Positions 25,605 to 34,070 of a stretch of DNA of 61,518 nucleotides are shown piece by piece (positions within the stretch are counted from its first letter, which is position 1; each line of letters begins with the position of its first letter). This DNA comes from Pontiellaceae bacterium B12227. GTDB lineage: Bacteria > Verrucomicrobiota > Kiritimatiellia > Kiritimatiellales > Pontiellaceae. The stretch lies in NCBI GenBank assembly GCA_029432775.1, contig JAROAZ010000031.1, forward strand, positions 1 to 61,518, in the 5' to 3' direction. A program made the translations under genes and the position numbers. The notes below the pieces were generated by a model. It saw only the letters and a list, made by a program, of their open reading frames with translations. It was not told the origin of the DNA and searched no databases.

Positions 25605-26591
25605 TTATTTCACTTTCTTCGTGAAGGACGGATCGATGCAGCGTTTCACCTTCACCGGCTCTTCATAGACCTTGTTGGCCACGAAGAAATCGTTGACCAC
25701 CGTGCAGGATCCATAGAGGGAATCAAACCCCTTTCCTTTCTTCAGCACCTGCAGCACGTCCGCTTTAGAAAGCATCTTAGTGCCGGAGAGAAAGGGCTTG
25801 TATTCCGCCGGGGTCAGCCCCACGCGGGCCGAAAGAATTTTCAGCATCTCTTCTTCATTGGCCGGGTCGGCCATGTAATCAATGACGTCGTACCAGGCCG
25901 CAACCACTTTCTGCCAGTCGTCCTTACGTTTCAGCAGGCTGCCGGGAGCCACGGCAAGCGTGTCATAAATAATACCGGGAGCATCGGCCGTTGTGTAAAC
26001 GGCGGTCGAACCTTCAGAAGCTTTCAGTGCCATACCGGAATGGGGCTGCCACGCCACGATGGCATCCACATCGCCGGATGCAAGCACCTGCGCGGCCTGA
26101 TGAGTCGGCATATTGACCAGCTCCACATCCTGTTCTGTGAGACCGCTATCCTGCAGGGCCTTCATCAACAATTCATGACTGAGGAAGCCGATTTCAACAC
26201 CGATCTTTTTGCCCTTCAGCCCTTTGACATCTTTAATGCCCGATCTGGCCACAATCTTGTCGTTCCCGTTGCTGTAATCGTTGACGAGGATCATCACATT
26301 GCGGGCCCCCGTTGCATTCAGGACCATGGAGTCGCCATTGGCTACACAGACCGCATCTGCTTTTCCAGCCGCGAACGCATCCATGGATGCCACATATTCA
26401 AACCAGAGCAGTTCAACTTCCACGCCCTGCTTTTCAAAAAATCCTTTTTCCTTGGCGATATCCCAGGCCACCCAGCCCGGCCAGTCGCTATAGGCAATCT
26501 TCAGCGGCTCTGCCTTTGCGGTACAGACTCCTGCAACCAGGGCCAGAGCCATCACTGTAGGTTTAATTAAAGACATCAGCTTGGTATTCAT
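25605..26591 (-). CDS. NitT/TauT-type substrate-binding protein of the guanidine operon
   Basis: A 328-residue periplasmic binding protein with a signal peptide (residues 1 to about 27, ending CTAKAEP). PLKIAYSDWPGWVAWDIAKE and YVASMDAFAAGKADAVC are typical of the NMT1/SsuA-like fold. First gene of the operon, with an AGGAG site 10 nt before the ATG, and about 68 nt downstream of a predicted sigma-54 start. It likely binds guanidine or urea; taurine or nitrate-type ligands are less likely given the downstream enzymes. Confidence 0.88.
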   Translation of the reverse strand: MNTKLMSLIKPTVMALALVAGVCTAKAEPLKIAYSDWPGWVAWDIAKEKGFFEKQGVEVELLWFEYVASMDAFAAGKADAVCVANGDSMVLNATGARNVMILVNDYSNGNDKIVARSGIKDVKGLKGKKIGVEIGFLSHELLMKALQDSGLTEQDVELVNMPTHQAAQVLASGDVDAIVAWQPHSGMALKASEGSTAVYTTADAPGIIYDTLAVAPGSLLKRKDDWQKVVAAWYDVIDYMADPANEEEMLKILSARVGLTPAEYKPFLSGTKMLSKADVLQVLKKGKGFDSLYGSCTVVNDFFVANKVYEEPVKVKRCIDPSFTKKVK

Positions 26592-26893
26592 TTCGTTCTA
26601 TCTCCTATTCAGGGTTCCTCATCCTCTAACAGTATTACTAATCACATTTTCAGTGATACCAAACCATATTGCATAGACTGTGCCACCGAGTCTGTTTCAC
26701 CATGATAAACGGCTCCACATACCACGCTATAACATACATATATGACTACCTCTGTATTATTTACGAGATAACATAAAAACTAATCCTTATAAAAATCAAC
26801 CTTCCAAGCCTGACTAAGCTCCATCATATCAATTACATTTATGGAGCATTATAATTATTTAAACTCATTTATGTAATTAGACTTCCAGTGCAC
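26592..26893. other. Non-coding control region of the guanidine operon
   Basis: An AT-rich stretch of about 300 bp without a credible gene. It holds the sigma-54-type promoter (26670-26685), an ATACATA-like half-site near 26732-26740, and a spaced inverted repeat AATTACAT (26831-26838) / ATGTAATT (26871-26878) that could bind a regulator. No guanidine riboswitch fold or its conserved ACGR loops could be recognised. Confidence 0.6.
26670..26685 (-). promoter_or_regulatory. Sigma-54 (-24/-12) promoter of the guanidine operon
   Basis: On the minus strand: TGGCACAGTCTATGCA. GG and GC are 12 bp apart, and it differs from TGGCACG-N4-TTGCA at two consensus bases. The predicted start near 26659 gives a leader of about 68 nt, the same as at the polyamine operon. 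Confidence 0.75.
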
Positions 26894-26919
26894 AAAAAAA
26901 GCGCCCCCGAAAGGGCGCC
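26894..26919 (-). terminator. Rho-independent terminator of the amtB-glnK unit
   Basis: On the minus strand a GGCGCCC / GGGGCGC type stem with a TTTC-containing loop is followed by seven T. It lies about 30 bp after the barrel-protein stop codon and separates the ammonium unit from the guanidine operon. Confidence 0.9.
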
Positions 26920-26948
26920 TTAGGATCTATTAACTAAGAGATCAATTC

Positions 26949-27692
26949 TTAGAAGGAAGCGGCGAGGCCGATCATACCAAGAAAACTAACATCATAGCCA
27001 AGGGTACCGGTTGTTTTATCAGCATCACCCAATACGTCATCATCGATCTGACCGATGTAGGCCAAGGAAGCACTAACGCTCCACACGTCGCCCAGCGGAT
27101 AGCCAGTACCTACAGACAGATCATAGTCAGAGAATCCAGAATCACCGCCATCCGGAGCTGCATAACCCATACGGGCGCCCAATGAGATCGCGAGATCTTC
27201 GGTGACTTCGATGTCATATCCTGCACCTAATTCAACATAGGCAGATGTGCTGATCGCACCGCCCACACCCTGATAGTAGGTTGCAGCGAGGGCTACACCT
27301 GCAAGAGAATAACCTGCACCAAAGCTGAGCTCTTCATCGGAAGAACCTGCACCATAGGCATACTCACAATAACCAACAGATAGATCCAGACCTTCTACAA
27401 ATGTCGGGAAGCTGTAAGATACATACCAATCTGTTTCCTGGAACGTAGAGCTCTGCGCTCCGGTATAGGAATCATCCAGGTCGTACGCACCCCAGGCACC
27501 GAATGTTACTCCGCCGTATTCTTCCGGCAGTCCGAAACCAGAGGCTTCGATTCCCGGCTGGAAGCTGGCCTTGTCACTCAGTGTAACACCACGAAACACG
27601 TATGCCGACGCGAGATCAAACGTTACGTCCACGGCCATTGCAGATGAAGCAACCAGACCGGCTGCGATAGTTGTAGTGATAATTTTTTTCAT
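26949..27692 (-). CDS. TorF-family outer-membrane barrel protein
   Basis: A 247-residue exported protein with signal peptide (MKKIITTTIAAGLVASSAMA). The rest alternates polar and hydrophobic residues, rich in Gly/Tyr/Asp, and ends with Phe, as outer-membrane barrels do. The start VTFDLASAYVFRGVTLSD matches the TIGR02001/TorF-type family often found next to amtB-glnK. It follows glnK by 131 bp, separated by a structured stretch, and ends at a terminator. A role in outer-membrane passage of ammonium or small nitrogen compounds is inferred from context only. Confidence 0.8.
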   Translation of the reverse strand: MKKIITTTIAAGLVASSAMAVDVTFDLASAYVFRGVTLSDKASFQPGIEASGFGLPEEYGGVTFGAWGAYDLDDSYTGAQSSTFQETDWYVSYSFPTFVEGLDLSVGYCEYAYGAGSSDEELSFGAGYSLAGVALAATYYQGVGGAISTSAYVELGAGYDIEVTEDLAISLGARMGYAAPDGGDSGFSDYDLSVGTGYPLGDVWSVSASLAYIGQIDDDVLGDADKTTGTLGYDVSFLGMIGLAASF

Positions 27693-27747
27693 TTTATTTC
27701 TCCTTGGTTCTTTCTCTGTTTGCGTTTTTGAATTGTTTCAATTAATC

Positions 27748-27810
27748 GGCAGCCGGACCCGGTAAAGTCCCTCGAGGATGCGAAAGGAAATCGCACGGGA
27801 TCCGGCCGCC
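27748..27810 (-). ncRNA. Structured RNA element between glnK and the barrel gene
   Basis: Arms 27748-27760 and 27797-27810 pair over 13 bp with one bulge (GGC-GCCGGA-CCC). Inside are a 5-bp hairpin TGCGA/TCGCA (27779-27795) and the palindrome CCTCGAGG (27770-27777), giving a three-way-junction shape. No U-run follows on the minus strand, so it is not a standard terminator. It may be an mRNA processing or stabilising element, or a cis-regulatory RNA of the downstream gene. Confidence 0.45.
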
Positions 27811-27823
27811 TAAAAGGTACTTC

Positions 27824-28165
27824 TTAACCAACGGCCTCGGGGCCCTTTTCTCCAGTCCGGATCCGGATACATTCCGGTAGCTCCAGGATGAAGATTTTAC
27901 CGTCGCCGATATTACCGGTGCGGGCACCGGCGATGACGGCTTCGACCACGGTGTCGACATAGTCGTCGTTCACAGCGATTTCAATGCGGACTTTCTTCAG
28001 CAGGTTCACCTCGATATCCGCACCGCGGTAGGTTTCGTGGTAGCCCTTCTGCTGACCGCAGCCCATGGCATTGGTTACGGACATTTTGTAGACTTCTTTT
28101 TCATACAGGCTCTGTTTCACTTCGTTGAGCTGTTCAGGCTGAATGTAGGCAATAATCAGTTTCAT
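27824..28165 (-). CDS. glnK: PII nitrogen regulatory protein
   Basis: A 113-residue PII protein that senses ATP/ADP and 2-oxoglutarate and gates AmtB. Conserved GCGQQKG, TYRGAD, ARTGNIGDGKIF and IRIRTGE are present. By position, Tyr51, the uridylylation site of enteric PII, is Ile51 (YRGADI), while Tyr46 is kept. The protein is therefore probably not controlled by uridylylation. It follows amtB by 26 bp. Confidence 0.94.
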   Translation of the reverse strand: MKLIIAYIQPEQLNEVKQSLYEKEVYKMSVTNAMGCGQQKGYHETYRGADIEVNLLKKVRIEIAVNDDYVDTVVEAVIAGARTGNIGDGKIFILELPECIRIRTGEKGPEAVG

Positions 28166-28191
28166 TTTCTTAATCCTTTCGTTTCAGCTGA

Positions 28192-29553
28192 TTAGTTAGA
28201 GGTGAAGATCTGGAAGCCGTGGTAGGCTTCTTCGCCGTGTTCGCCGATGTCCAGGCCGCGGAGTTCTTCTTCTTTGCTGACGCGGAGCATTCCAACCGCT
28301 TTCAGGATGCTGAAGAGCGCGAACATCGTGATGAAGGCCCAAACCGGGATGGCAATGGAACCGGTGATCTGAGCCACCCAGTTACCGTAACCGTCGCCAT
28401 AGGATCCGAAGATCGCTGTGGCAATACCGCCCCAGACACCGCAGAGACCGTGCACCGGGAAAGCACCCACCGGATCGTCAATGCGCAGTTTGTCGAGCAA
28501 CTTGACACCCATCACAACAACCACACCGGCAACAGCGCCGATAATAATGGCTTCAACATTGGTCACCCCATCGCAGTTGGCGGTGATACCCACCAGACCG
28601 GCCAGGATGCCATTGGCAGCCATCGTCAGGTCAGGTTTTCTATGCATAACCCAGGAGACCACCATGGCGAGAACCGCACCGGCACCGGCTGCGAGCAGGG
28701 TATTAACCGCAATCAGCATAACTGCTTCGGTATTATCTTTCCCTGTGATCGCAAGCTGCGAGCCCGGGTTGAAGCCGAACCAGCCGATAAGAAGAATGAA
28801 GACACCCAGCGTAGCGAGCGGGAGGTTATGTCCCGGCATGGCTTTCGGAGTTCCGTCTTTAGCAAAGCGTCCAATACGCGGACCGAGCACAATGGCAGCA
28901 GCAAGGGCCGCAAAACCACCGCAGGCGTGCACCACCAGCGAACCGGCAAAATCGTAGAAGCCCATCTGATCCAACCAGCCGCCGCCCCACTTCCAGTAAC
29001 CGGAAATCGGATAGATGATCGCGGTAAGAATCGCGCTGTATACGAGGTACGCGCTGAACTTCAAGCGTCCGGCAACCGCACCGGAAACAATCGTGGCCGC
29101 TGTTGCAGCAAAAGCAACCTGGAATAACCAGTCCACCTGCAGGGTCAACGCCCCCGCCTCTGCAATCTCAGCACCGTTGCCGCCGATCCCGAACTGACCG
29201 AAGGCAAAAAAGCCGTTTCCATCACCCGGATACATCAGGCCGTAACCAATGATGAAGTAGAGGATCATACCGATCGACAGGTCCATCAGGTTTTTAAAGA
29301 GAATGTTCACGGTGTTCTTCGCGCTGTTGAATCCAGATTCAACCAATGCAAAACCTGCCTGCATGAACAGAACCAGCACCGCGCAGAACAACAGGAACAT
29401 ATTATCAATTGCGTACGCCCATTCGCCGGCTGTTGCCGCCGCATCGAACGCAGGCCCCGCTTCGGCAGCTTCCTGTGCCAATGCGGGAGACGCCATACCA
29501 AGCACCAACGCTGCCGCGATCAATGCTGGAGTTTTCAACCACTTAATTTTCAT
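28192..29553 (-). CDS. amtB: Ammonium transporter
   Basis: A 453-residue Amt-family channel with signal peptide (to about residue 26, PALAQ) and eleven membrane segments. The twin pore histidines lie in SLVVHACGGFAALAAA and FPVHGLCGVWGG; FVESGF-like ALVESGFNSAKNT is typical of the first pore helices. The last about 30 residues form the cytosolic tail used by GlnK. It is transcribed from the sigma-54-type site at 29622-29637, as expected for nitrogen limitation. Confidence 0.95.
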   Translation of the reverse strand: MKIKWLKTPALIAAALVLGMASPALAQEAAEAGPAFDAAATAGEWAYAIDNMFLLFCAVLVLFMQAGFALVESGFNSAKNTVNILFKNLMDLSIGMILYFIIGYGLMYPGDGNGFFAFGQFGIGGNGAEIAEAGALTLQVDWLFQVAFAATAATIVSGAVAGRLKFSAYLVYSAILTAIIYPISGYWKWGGGWLDQMGFYDFAGSLVVHACGGFAALAAAIVLGPRIGRFAKDGTPKAMPGHNLPLATLGVFILLIGWFGFNPGSQLAITGKDNTEAVMLIAVNTLLAAGAGAVLAMVVSWVMHRKPDLTMAANGILAGLVGITANCDGVTNVEAIIIGAVAGVVVVMGVKLLDKLRIDDPVGAFPVHGLCGVWGGIATAIFGSYGDGYGNWVAQITGSIAIPVWAFITMFALFSILKAVGMLRVSKEEELRGLDIGEHGEEAYHGFQIFTSN

Positions 29554-29621
29554 CGTTTACACCCTTCATGTGTTTCTAACTTTGCCCGGACACCATATCC
29601 GCGACTGATGGCGACCCTTAT

Positions 29622-29637
29622 TGCAACAGGTATGCCA
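29622..29637 (-). promoter_or_regulatory. Sigma-54 (-24/-12) promoter of amtB-glnK
   Basis: On the minus strand: TGGCATACCTGTTGCA. The -12 box TTGCA is perfect, TGGCA perfect, and GG to GC spacing is 12 bp. Predicted start near 29611, 58 nt before the amtB ATG. Confidence 0.8.
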
Positions 29638-29856
29638 ACGGCCCTTTTTCGCCCCCATTAATAGTTGTATTCCATTGCATTTCAGGAAGATAAAAATATT
29701 CCAACCAAATAACACTTTTATTTATAACAAGCCATGAAGCATCATATTTGTTGCACATGCAGGCTTATAGACATTTTTGTCGCTTCATTTTCCGCATACC
29801 TCAATAAAGCGTTGTTTTTGCTATGGATGCACCGGTTTATGAGTAGAATCCGGTCC

Positions 29857-31467
29857 ATGGAATTCGATATAAAGATCATGAACGGCAATATTCTGGATGG
29901 TTCAGGAAAAACCGCAACCCATTGCGATATAGGAATTAAAAACAATCGAATTACAAAAATGGGTGACCTTTCGGATGCAAAAGCGGAAAAAAATGTCGAT
30001 GCGACCGGATTAACCGTCAGTCCCGGATTTATTGATGCCCACTCCCACTCCGACACCTATCTGCTGCTTGAGCCCAGCGCCGCCTCCAAAGTTTACCAGG
30101 GGATTACCACCGAAATCTGTGGAAACTGCGGCGCTTCAGCCGCCCCACTGAACGGCGGCTACAAAATGCCTTCGGATTGGCTGGATAAGGATTATTCAGC
30201 AATACGTGATAAATTTCACACTTTTAAATGTGTGAAATCAGCTCAGCATATTGCGCCCTGGCAGACGGTAAGTGACTACCGAGCGTGTTATAGCCTTTCC
30301 AAACCCGCCATCAATGCGGCCCTGCTGGTTGGCCACAACACGCTGCACGCCGGCATCTGCGGCTACGAACCACGCGCCGCCACGGCCGATGAAATGAAGA
30401 AAATGTTCCAGACATTGGAACAGGCGCTCGACGAAGGGGCCATTGGCCTCAGCTCCGGTCTTGCCTATCCGCCCGGTTCGGCCGTACCGCGCGAAGAAAT
30501 TATTGAGCTCGCCAAAGTGGTTGCCCAATACGATGGCCTCTATACCACCCATATGCGCTCGGAATCCGGCGGACTGCTCGAAGCCATTGATGAAGCCATC
30601 GATATTGCCGAACGCTCCGGGGCAAAGCTGCAGATTTCCCATCTCAAGGCATCGGGTTCCGATAACTGGAACAAAATCGATGCTGCCTTCGGCAGAATCC
30701 GAGCGGCGCAGTCGCGCATGCAAATCGGTTCCGACCGCTATCCCTACACCGCCGGCTGTACCGACCTCGATATTGTTCTTCCTTTGTGGGCCACCTATGG
30801 CGGACGCGACGCCATTCTCGAACGGTTGCGGACTTCCAATGTCCGGAAAAAACTCCGCAATGAACTGATGGAACATCCGGACGGCTATTGGGACAACGTC
30901 ATGGTCGGCTCAACGCAGTATGAGGAGTTTAAGGGCAAATATCTGCCCGAAGTAGCCGTAACCTTAAACCTGAACGAGGTCGACGCCCTGCTCAAACTGA
31001 TCGATGAAGACGATCTTAAAACCGGCGGTATCTTTTTCAGCATGTCCGACGATAATCTATGGCGTGTGCTGGCCGAGCCGTATGTCTCGATCGGATCCGA
31101 CGGCTCGATGCGCGCACCCTGGGGCCCGCTCAGCCACGACCACCCGCATCCACGCGCCTATGGAAGCCATACCAAATTCCTGCGCGCCGCGCTCGATGGA
31201 AAAACCGTTCCCCTACCCGAAGCCATCCATAAAATGACCGGGCTTCCGGCCGAACAGTTTAATCTGAAGAACCGCGGCCTCCTGAAAGAAGGCTACGCGG
31301 CCGACATTCTGATCTTCGATCCCGATCGAATTAAAGAAAACACCACCTACGCCGATCCGCACCAACTCTCGGAAGGAATGGTCCATGTTTTTGTGAATGG
31401 TTTCCACTGTCTGGAAGACGGAAAACATACCGAATTACGCGGCGGAACCTTTCTTGCCCGGAAATGA
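29857..31467 (+). CDS. N-acyl-D-amino-acid deacylase (D-aminoacylase)
   Basis: A 536-residue amidohydrolase-fold enzyme that removes the acyl group from N-acyl-D-amino acids. The start is set at MEFDIKIMNG, where similarity begins; MSRIRS at 29839 is the alternative. PGFIDAHSHSDTYLL holds the HxH/Asp metal ligands, EICGNCGASAAPL the metal Cys, GLSSGLAYPPGSA and THMRSES the second metal His, and GSDGSMRAPWGP the catalytic Asp region. It lies divergent from amtB, so it may share the nitrogen control region, releasing D-amino acids for nitrogen. Three exact or near copies of the 15-bp palindrome lie in the gene. Confidence 0.9.
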   Translation: MEFDIKIMNGNILDGSGKTATHCDIGIKNNRITKMGDLSDAKAEKNVDATGLTVSPGFIDAHSHSDTYLLLEPSAASKVYQGITTEICGNCGASAAPLNGGYKMPSDWLDKDYSAIRDKFHTFKCVKSAQHIAPWQTVSDYRACYSLSKPAINAALLVGHNTLHAGICGYEPRAATADEMKKMFQTLEQALDEGAIGLSSGLAYPPGSAVPREEIIELAKVVAQYDGLYTTHMRSESGGLLEAIDEAIDIAERSGAKLQISHLKASGSDNWNKIDAAFGRIRAAQSRMQIGSDRYPYTAGCTDLDIVLPLWATYGGRDAILERLRTSNVRKKLRNELMEHPDGYWDNVMVGSTQYEEFKGKYLPEVAVTLNLNEVDALLKLIDEDDLKTGGIFFSMSDDNLWRVLAEPYVSIGSDGSMRAPWGPLSHDHPHPRAYGSHTKFLRAALDGKTVPLPEAIHKMTGLPAEQFNLKNRGLLKEGYAADILIFDPDRIKENTTYADPHQLSEGMVHVFVNGFHCLEDGKHTELRGGTFLARK

Positions 31468-31611
31468 TACCTCTTCGGCAACCTGGCGATATCACTTTTT
31501 GTTCTCCTATCCACCGACTGTGCTCAGAATAGTTAAAACAAGATTAAGCACAAATTTGATAATTGATAAATACACGTATTTTAGGTAAGTGTTTTCATAT
31601 GGAGGATAAGT

Positions 31612-33249
31612 ATGAAAAACAAAACTTCGTTCTACATGGTACTATTTCTGGCAAACGCGGTATTTGGCGGCTATACGGATGATTATCAACACGCCGCTTT
31701 TAACGTGCTCTACTCCGGCGGAATTTTCCCGAATTTGGGTGAAACCAAGATGCTGGACGTGGAATTTAATACGGTATCTATTTTAGCTGGAAATACCTAT
31801 GATGCAGAACTCGATATTACGGAGGTTTCGCGCAGTATTACGAACAAACTCCTGATCGGCGACCATGAGATGCTGGGAAACGGGTTCGCCGTAGACATCG
31901 AGTTTAATTATGCTTCCACAAACGGACTGGTTCAACCGCTTCCCCATAATGTTCTACTTGCAACACCCGTTGATGAGAATTCCGGTTTCCCGTTTGCATT
32001 TAATACAACCACAAACGTTGCTTTGGCTGCTCTTGCAAATGACACCCAGGAATCAGGTTTTGAAACTGGACTGAACATACTGGTACGGCATAGTAGCGGG
32101 AAGGGCGACAGCTCGATTGATGGGCGCTATGCCCGTTTTACGATGGAAAGCGCATGCGAAAATAGAGGCCAAATCGATATCATGAAATTGGCAGCCACTA
32201 CCATCGAATTTGATGGTCTGGGCAATTATGCGGAATCCGGCACTGAATCGTTCGCAGAACGATGGGTGGAAGAGACCGTAGCCGATCTTGGCGACGATGA
32301 CTTAGTTAATGACACTGTTTTTACCCTGACCAACGGCACAGACACCGCATTTACTGCCTCAGGAACGTATGCGGTGCATGACACCGGTCGCATTAACCTG
32401 GCGCAAACTCAAGGTGCGCTGATTGATTTTCAAATCAGCTCCGATGATAATCTCGCCATCTCCACATCAGGCTTTCTCAGCTTCCAGCCGGGCGGTGAGT
32501 CGGGCATGGGAATGGTAACCGGGGGTGGGTCCCGATTATCCGTACTGATCAAAGTACCCGACGACCACCCAACAGCTCCAATGGATGAGGTCTATTATCT
32601 AGGCGAACTGTCCGAGCATATACGAACAGGATCGGCCGGTTTTTCTACAGCTGGAATCAGTGCCTCGCGTACCTACCTCCACTTGCAACCCAATTGGACC
32701 TTTTCAATCCGTTCAGATGAATGGCTTGTTGAAAACCGCTTCCAGAACCAGCACCTGAATACAGGGGGAAGTGAGCCAAACATCGAGTCGGTAACCCTGG
32801 TGGAAACCGAAGCATTTGATAAAAGCATCTGGCTGGCCCATGGCACCTATACTGTGCAAACCAACGGAGTGCTTTCCTTGTCGTTCTCGAACGGAGAATT
32901 TGCGGAGGCACAGCTAAGCGCCAACGACGAATACCTAGCCTATGCGGCATTCGATAACGGCGATGACGAAGTCGGAACCCAGCTGGGCATTGGAATCCGC
33001 CGCGTCTCGCCGGTGCCCGCAGCCCCTGTGATCATTGACCGGCCAGAATATACCCCGACGGGTGCGGTCCTGACTCTTTCCATACCAACCAACCTGATTG
33101 TCGAAGCGCTGGCATCCACCAATCTGACATTCGGAATTTGGGAGTCCGGCGGGCTGATCTCATCAACAAGCGGCACACTGGAAATCACCGATCCCTCAGC
33201 AACCAATGCAGCAAGCCGCTTTTATACCACCAGTTTCGCGCCATGGTAA
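31612..33249 (+). CDS. Secreted protein with verrucomicrobial C-terminal module
   Basis: A 545-residue exported protein of unknown function. Residues 1-19 form a signal peptide (MKNKTSFYMVLFLANAVFG); the ATG has a strong GGAGGATAAGT site. Three related blocks of about 90 residues appear to repeat (TVSILAGNTYDAELDITE / FTASGTYAVHDTGRINL / WLAHGTYTVQTNGVLSL), the latter two with the shape GTY-V-TG-L-L. The last about 75 residues (LIVEALASTNLTFGIWESGG to ASRFYTTSFAPW) match a terminal module common in secreted verrucomicrobial proteins. No enzyme motif is seen. Confidence 0.75.
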   Translation: MKNKTSFYMVLFLANAVFGGYTDDYQHAAFNVLYSGGIFPNLGETKMLDVEFNTVSILAGNTYDAELDITEVSRSITNKLLIGDHEMLGNGFAVDIEFNYASTNGLVQPLPHNVLLATPVDENSGFPFAFNTTTNVALAALANDTQESGFETGLNILVRHSSGKGDSSIDGRYARFTMESACENRGQIDIMKLAATTIEFDGLGNYAESGTESFAERWVEETVADLGDDDLVNDTVFTLTNGTDTAFTASGTYAVHDTGRINLAQTQGALIDFQISSDDNLAISTSGFLSFQPGGESGMGMVTGGGSRLSVLIKVPDDHPTAPMDEVYYLGELSEHIRTGSAGFSTAGISASRTYLHLQPNWTFSIRSDEWLVENRFQNQHLNTGGSEPNIESVTLVETEAFDKSIWLAHGTYTVQTNGVLSLSFSNGEFAEAQLSANDEYLAYAAFDNGDDEVGTQLGIGIRRVSPVPAAPVIIDRPEYTPTGAVLTLSIPTNLIVEALASTNLTFGIWESGGLISSTSGTLEITDPSATNAASRFYTTSFAPW

Positions 33250-34070
33250 GCTTGCCCACCAATTCCAGCAGGATTCTCTGGATAGTACCGGCAAACCAAT
33301 TGCTCTGACTTGAAAAACTTATTCGTTAGGGAGAAACACGCATAGAATGCGTCAGAGTATTGATAAACCCCGCTCTTTTCGCGGGGCGTATCTTTTGTTC
33401 GGGTTAACTGGTCGCCGCCAGGAGCAAGAAGGATTGTTCCAATCCATGGAAGTTGCATCCGATTTAAATCGCTCAGATGGGCGCGTAGGTGCGATACAAG
33501 CGAGGTCGGGCCGTTTTGCCCTTCCCGATCCGGGAGCAGGGTGGTTTTCTTGATGTTTTGGCACTTGTAGATCCGATTGCCGCGTTCTTCATAGATCTCG
33601 CGCAGGATTTACTGCTTGGCCAGCTTGCTGAAGGAATCGAATCCATCGGGGGAATCACTGCCACAACAAAGGATTATCCGCACAGAAACCTGACGGACAA
33701 TCCCCCTCTTCACCATGCTCAACGGCTCGTCATCATGCTTTTATCCGAATGGTCCACCCTGACAAGCTGAATATTCCAGAATGATTGGATGAAATGGAAA
33801 AGATGAACCATTTACCTCCAGAAACACAAAAATAACGTCCCCGCGACCGGCAAGGCCTATCATCAAAGTTATCAGACACTAGATATTTCATTAAAAGACT
33901 AAGTCAATTGGTACATACTGAACGCACACTGGCCTTCCGGACGAGGCCCCGCTGAAATCATGGTCGTTCAATGGAACGAACCTGATAAAAATCGCTGTTA
34001 AGGCTTGGATTTCAGGGATTCTCCCCTATTTTTCACAACTTCGAAGCCCATTCTGAACGGAGAAACTGAA
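33250..34070. other. Non-coding stretch with decayed coding traces
   Basis: About 820 bp without a credible intact gene. It holds a terminator-like hairpin (33368-33386), a 15-bp palindrome copy (33437-33451), and an 18-21 bp palindrome GGTCGTTCAATGGAACGAACC-like site at 33962-33982 that could be an operator for the next gene. On the minus strand near 33550-33660, a stretch reading LREIYEERGNRIYKCQNIKK after an in-frame stop looks like a decayed gene of unknown family. Confidence 0.5.
33368..33395 (+). terminator. Terminator-like hairpin after the secreted-protein gene
   Basis: CCCCGC (33368-33373), loop TCTTTTC, GCGGGG (33381-33386), then CGTATCTTTTG. The stem is good but the T-run is delayed and short. 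Confidence 0.55.

Noticed and set aside
26592..26948. Guanidine riboswitch (ykkC or mini-ykkC type)
   Set aside because: Expected from the operon content, but the conserved loops were not found; a covariance-model scan would settle it.
27748..27810. tRNA-like cloverleaf
   Set aside because: The closing stem and inner hairpins suggest it at first sight, but there is no anticodon arm, T-loop or CCA end.
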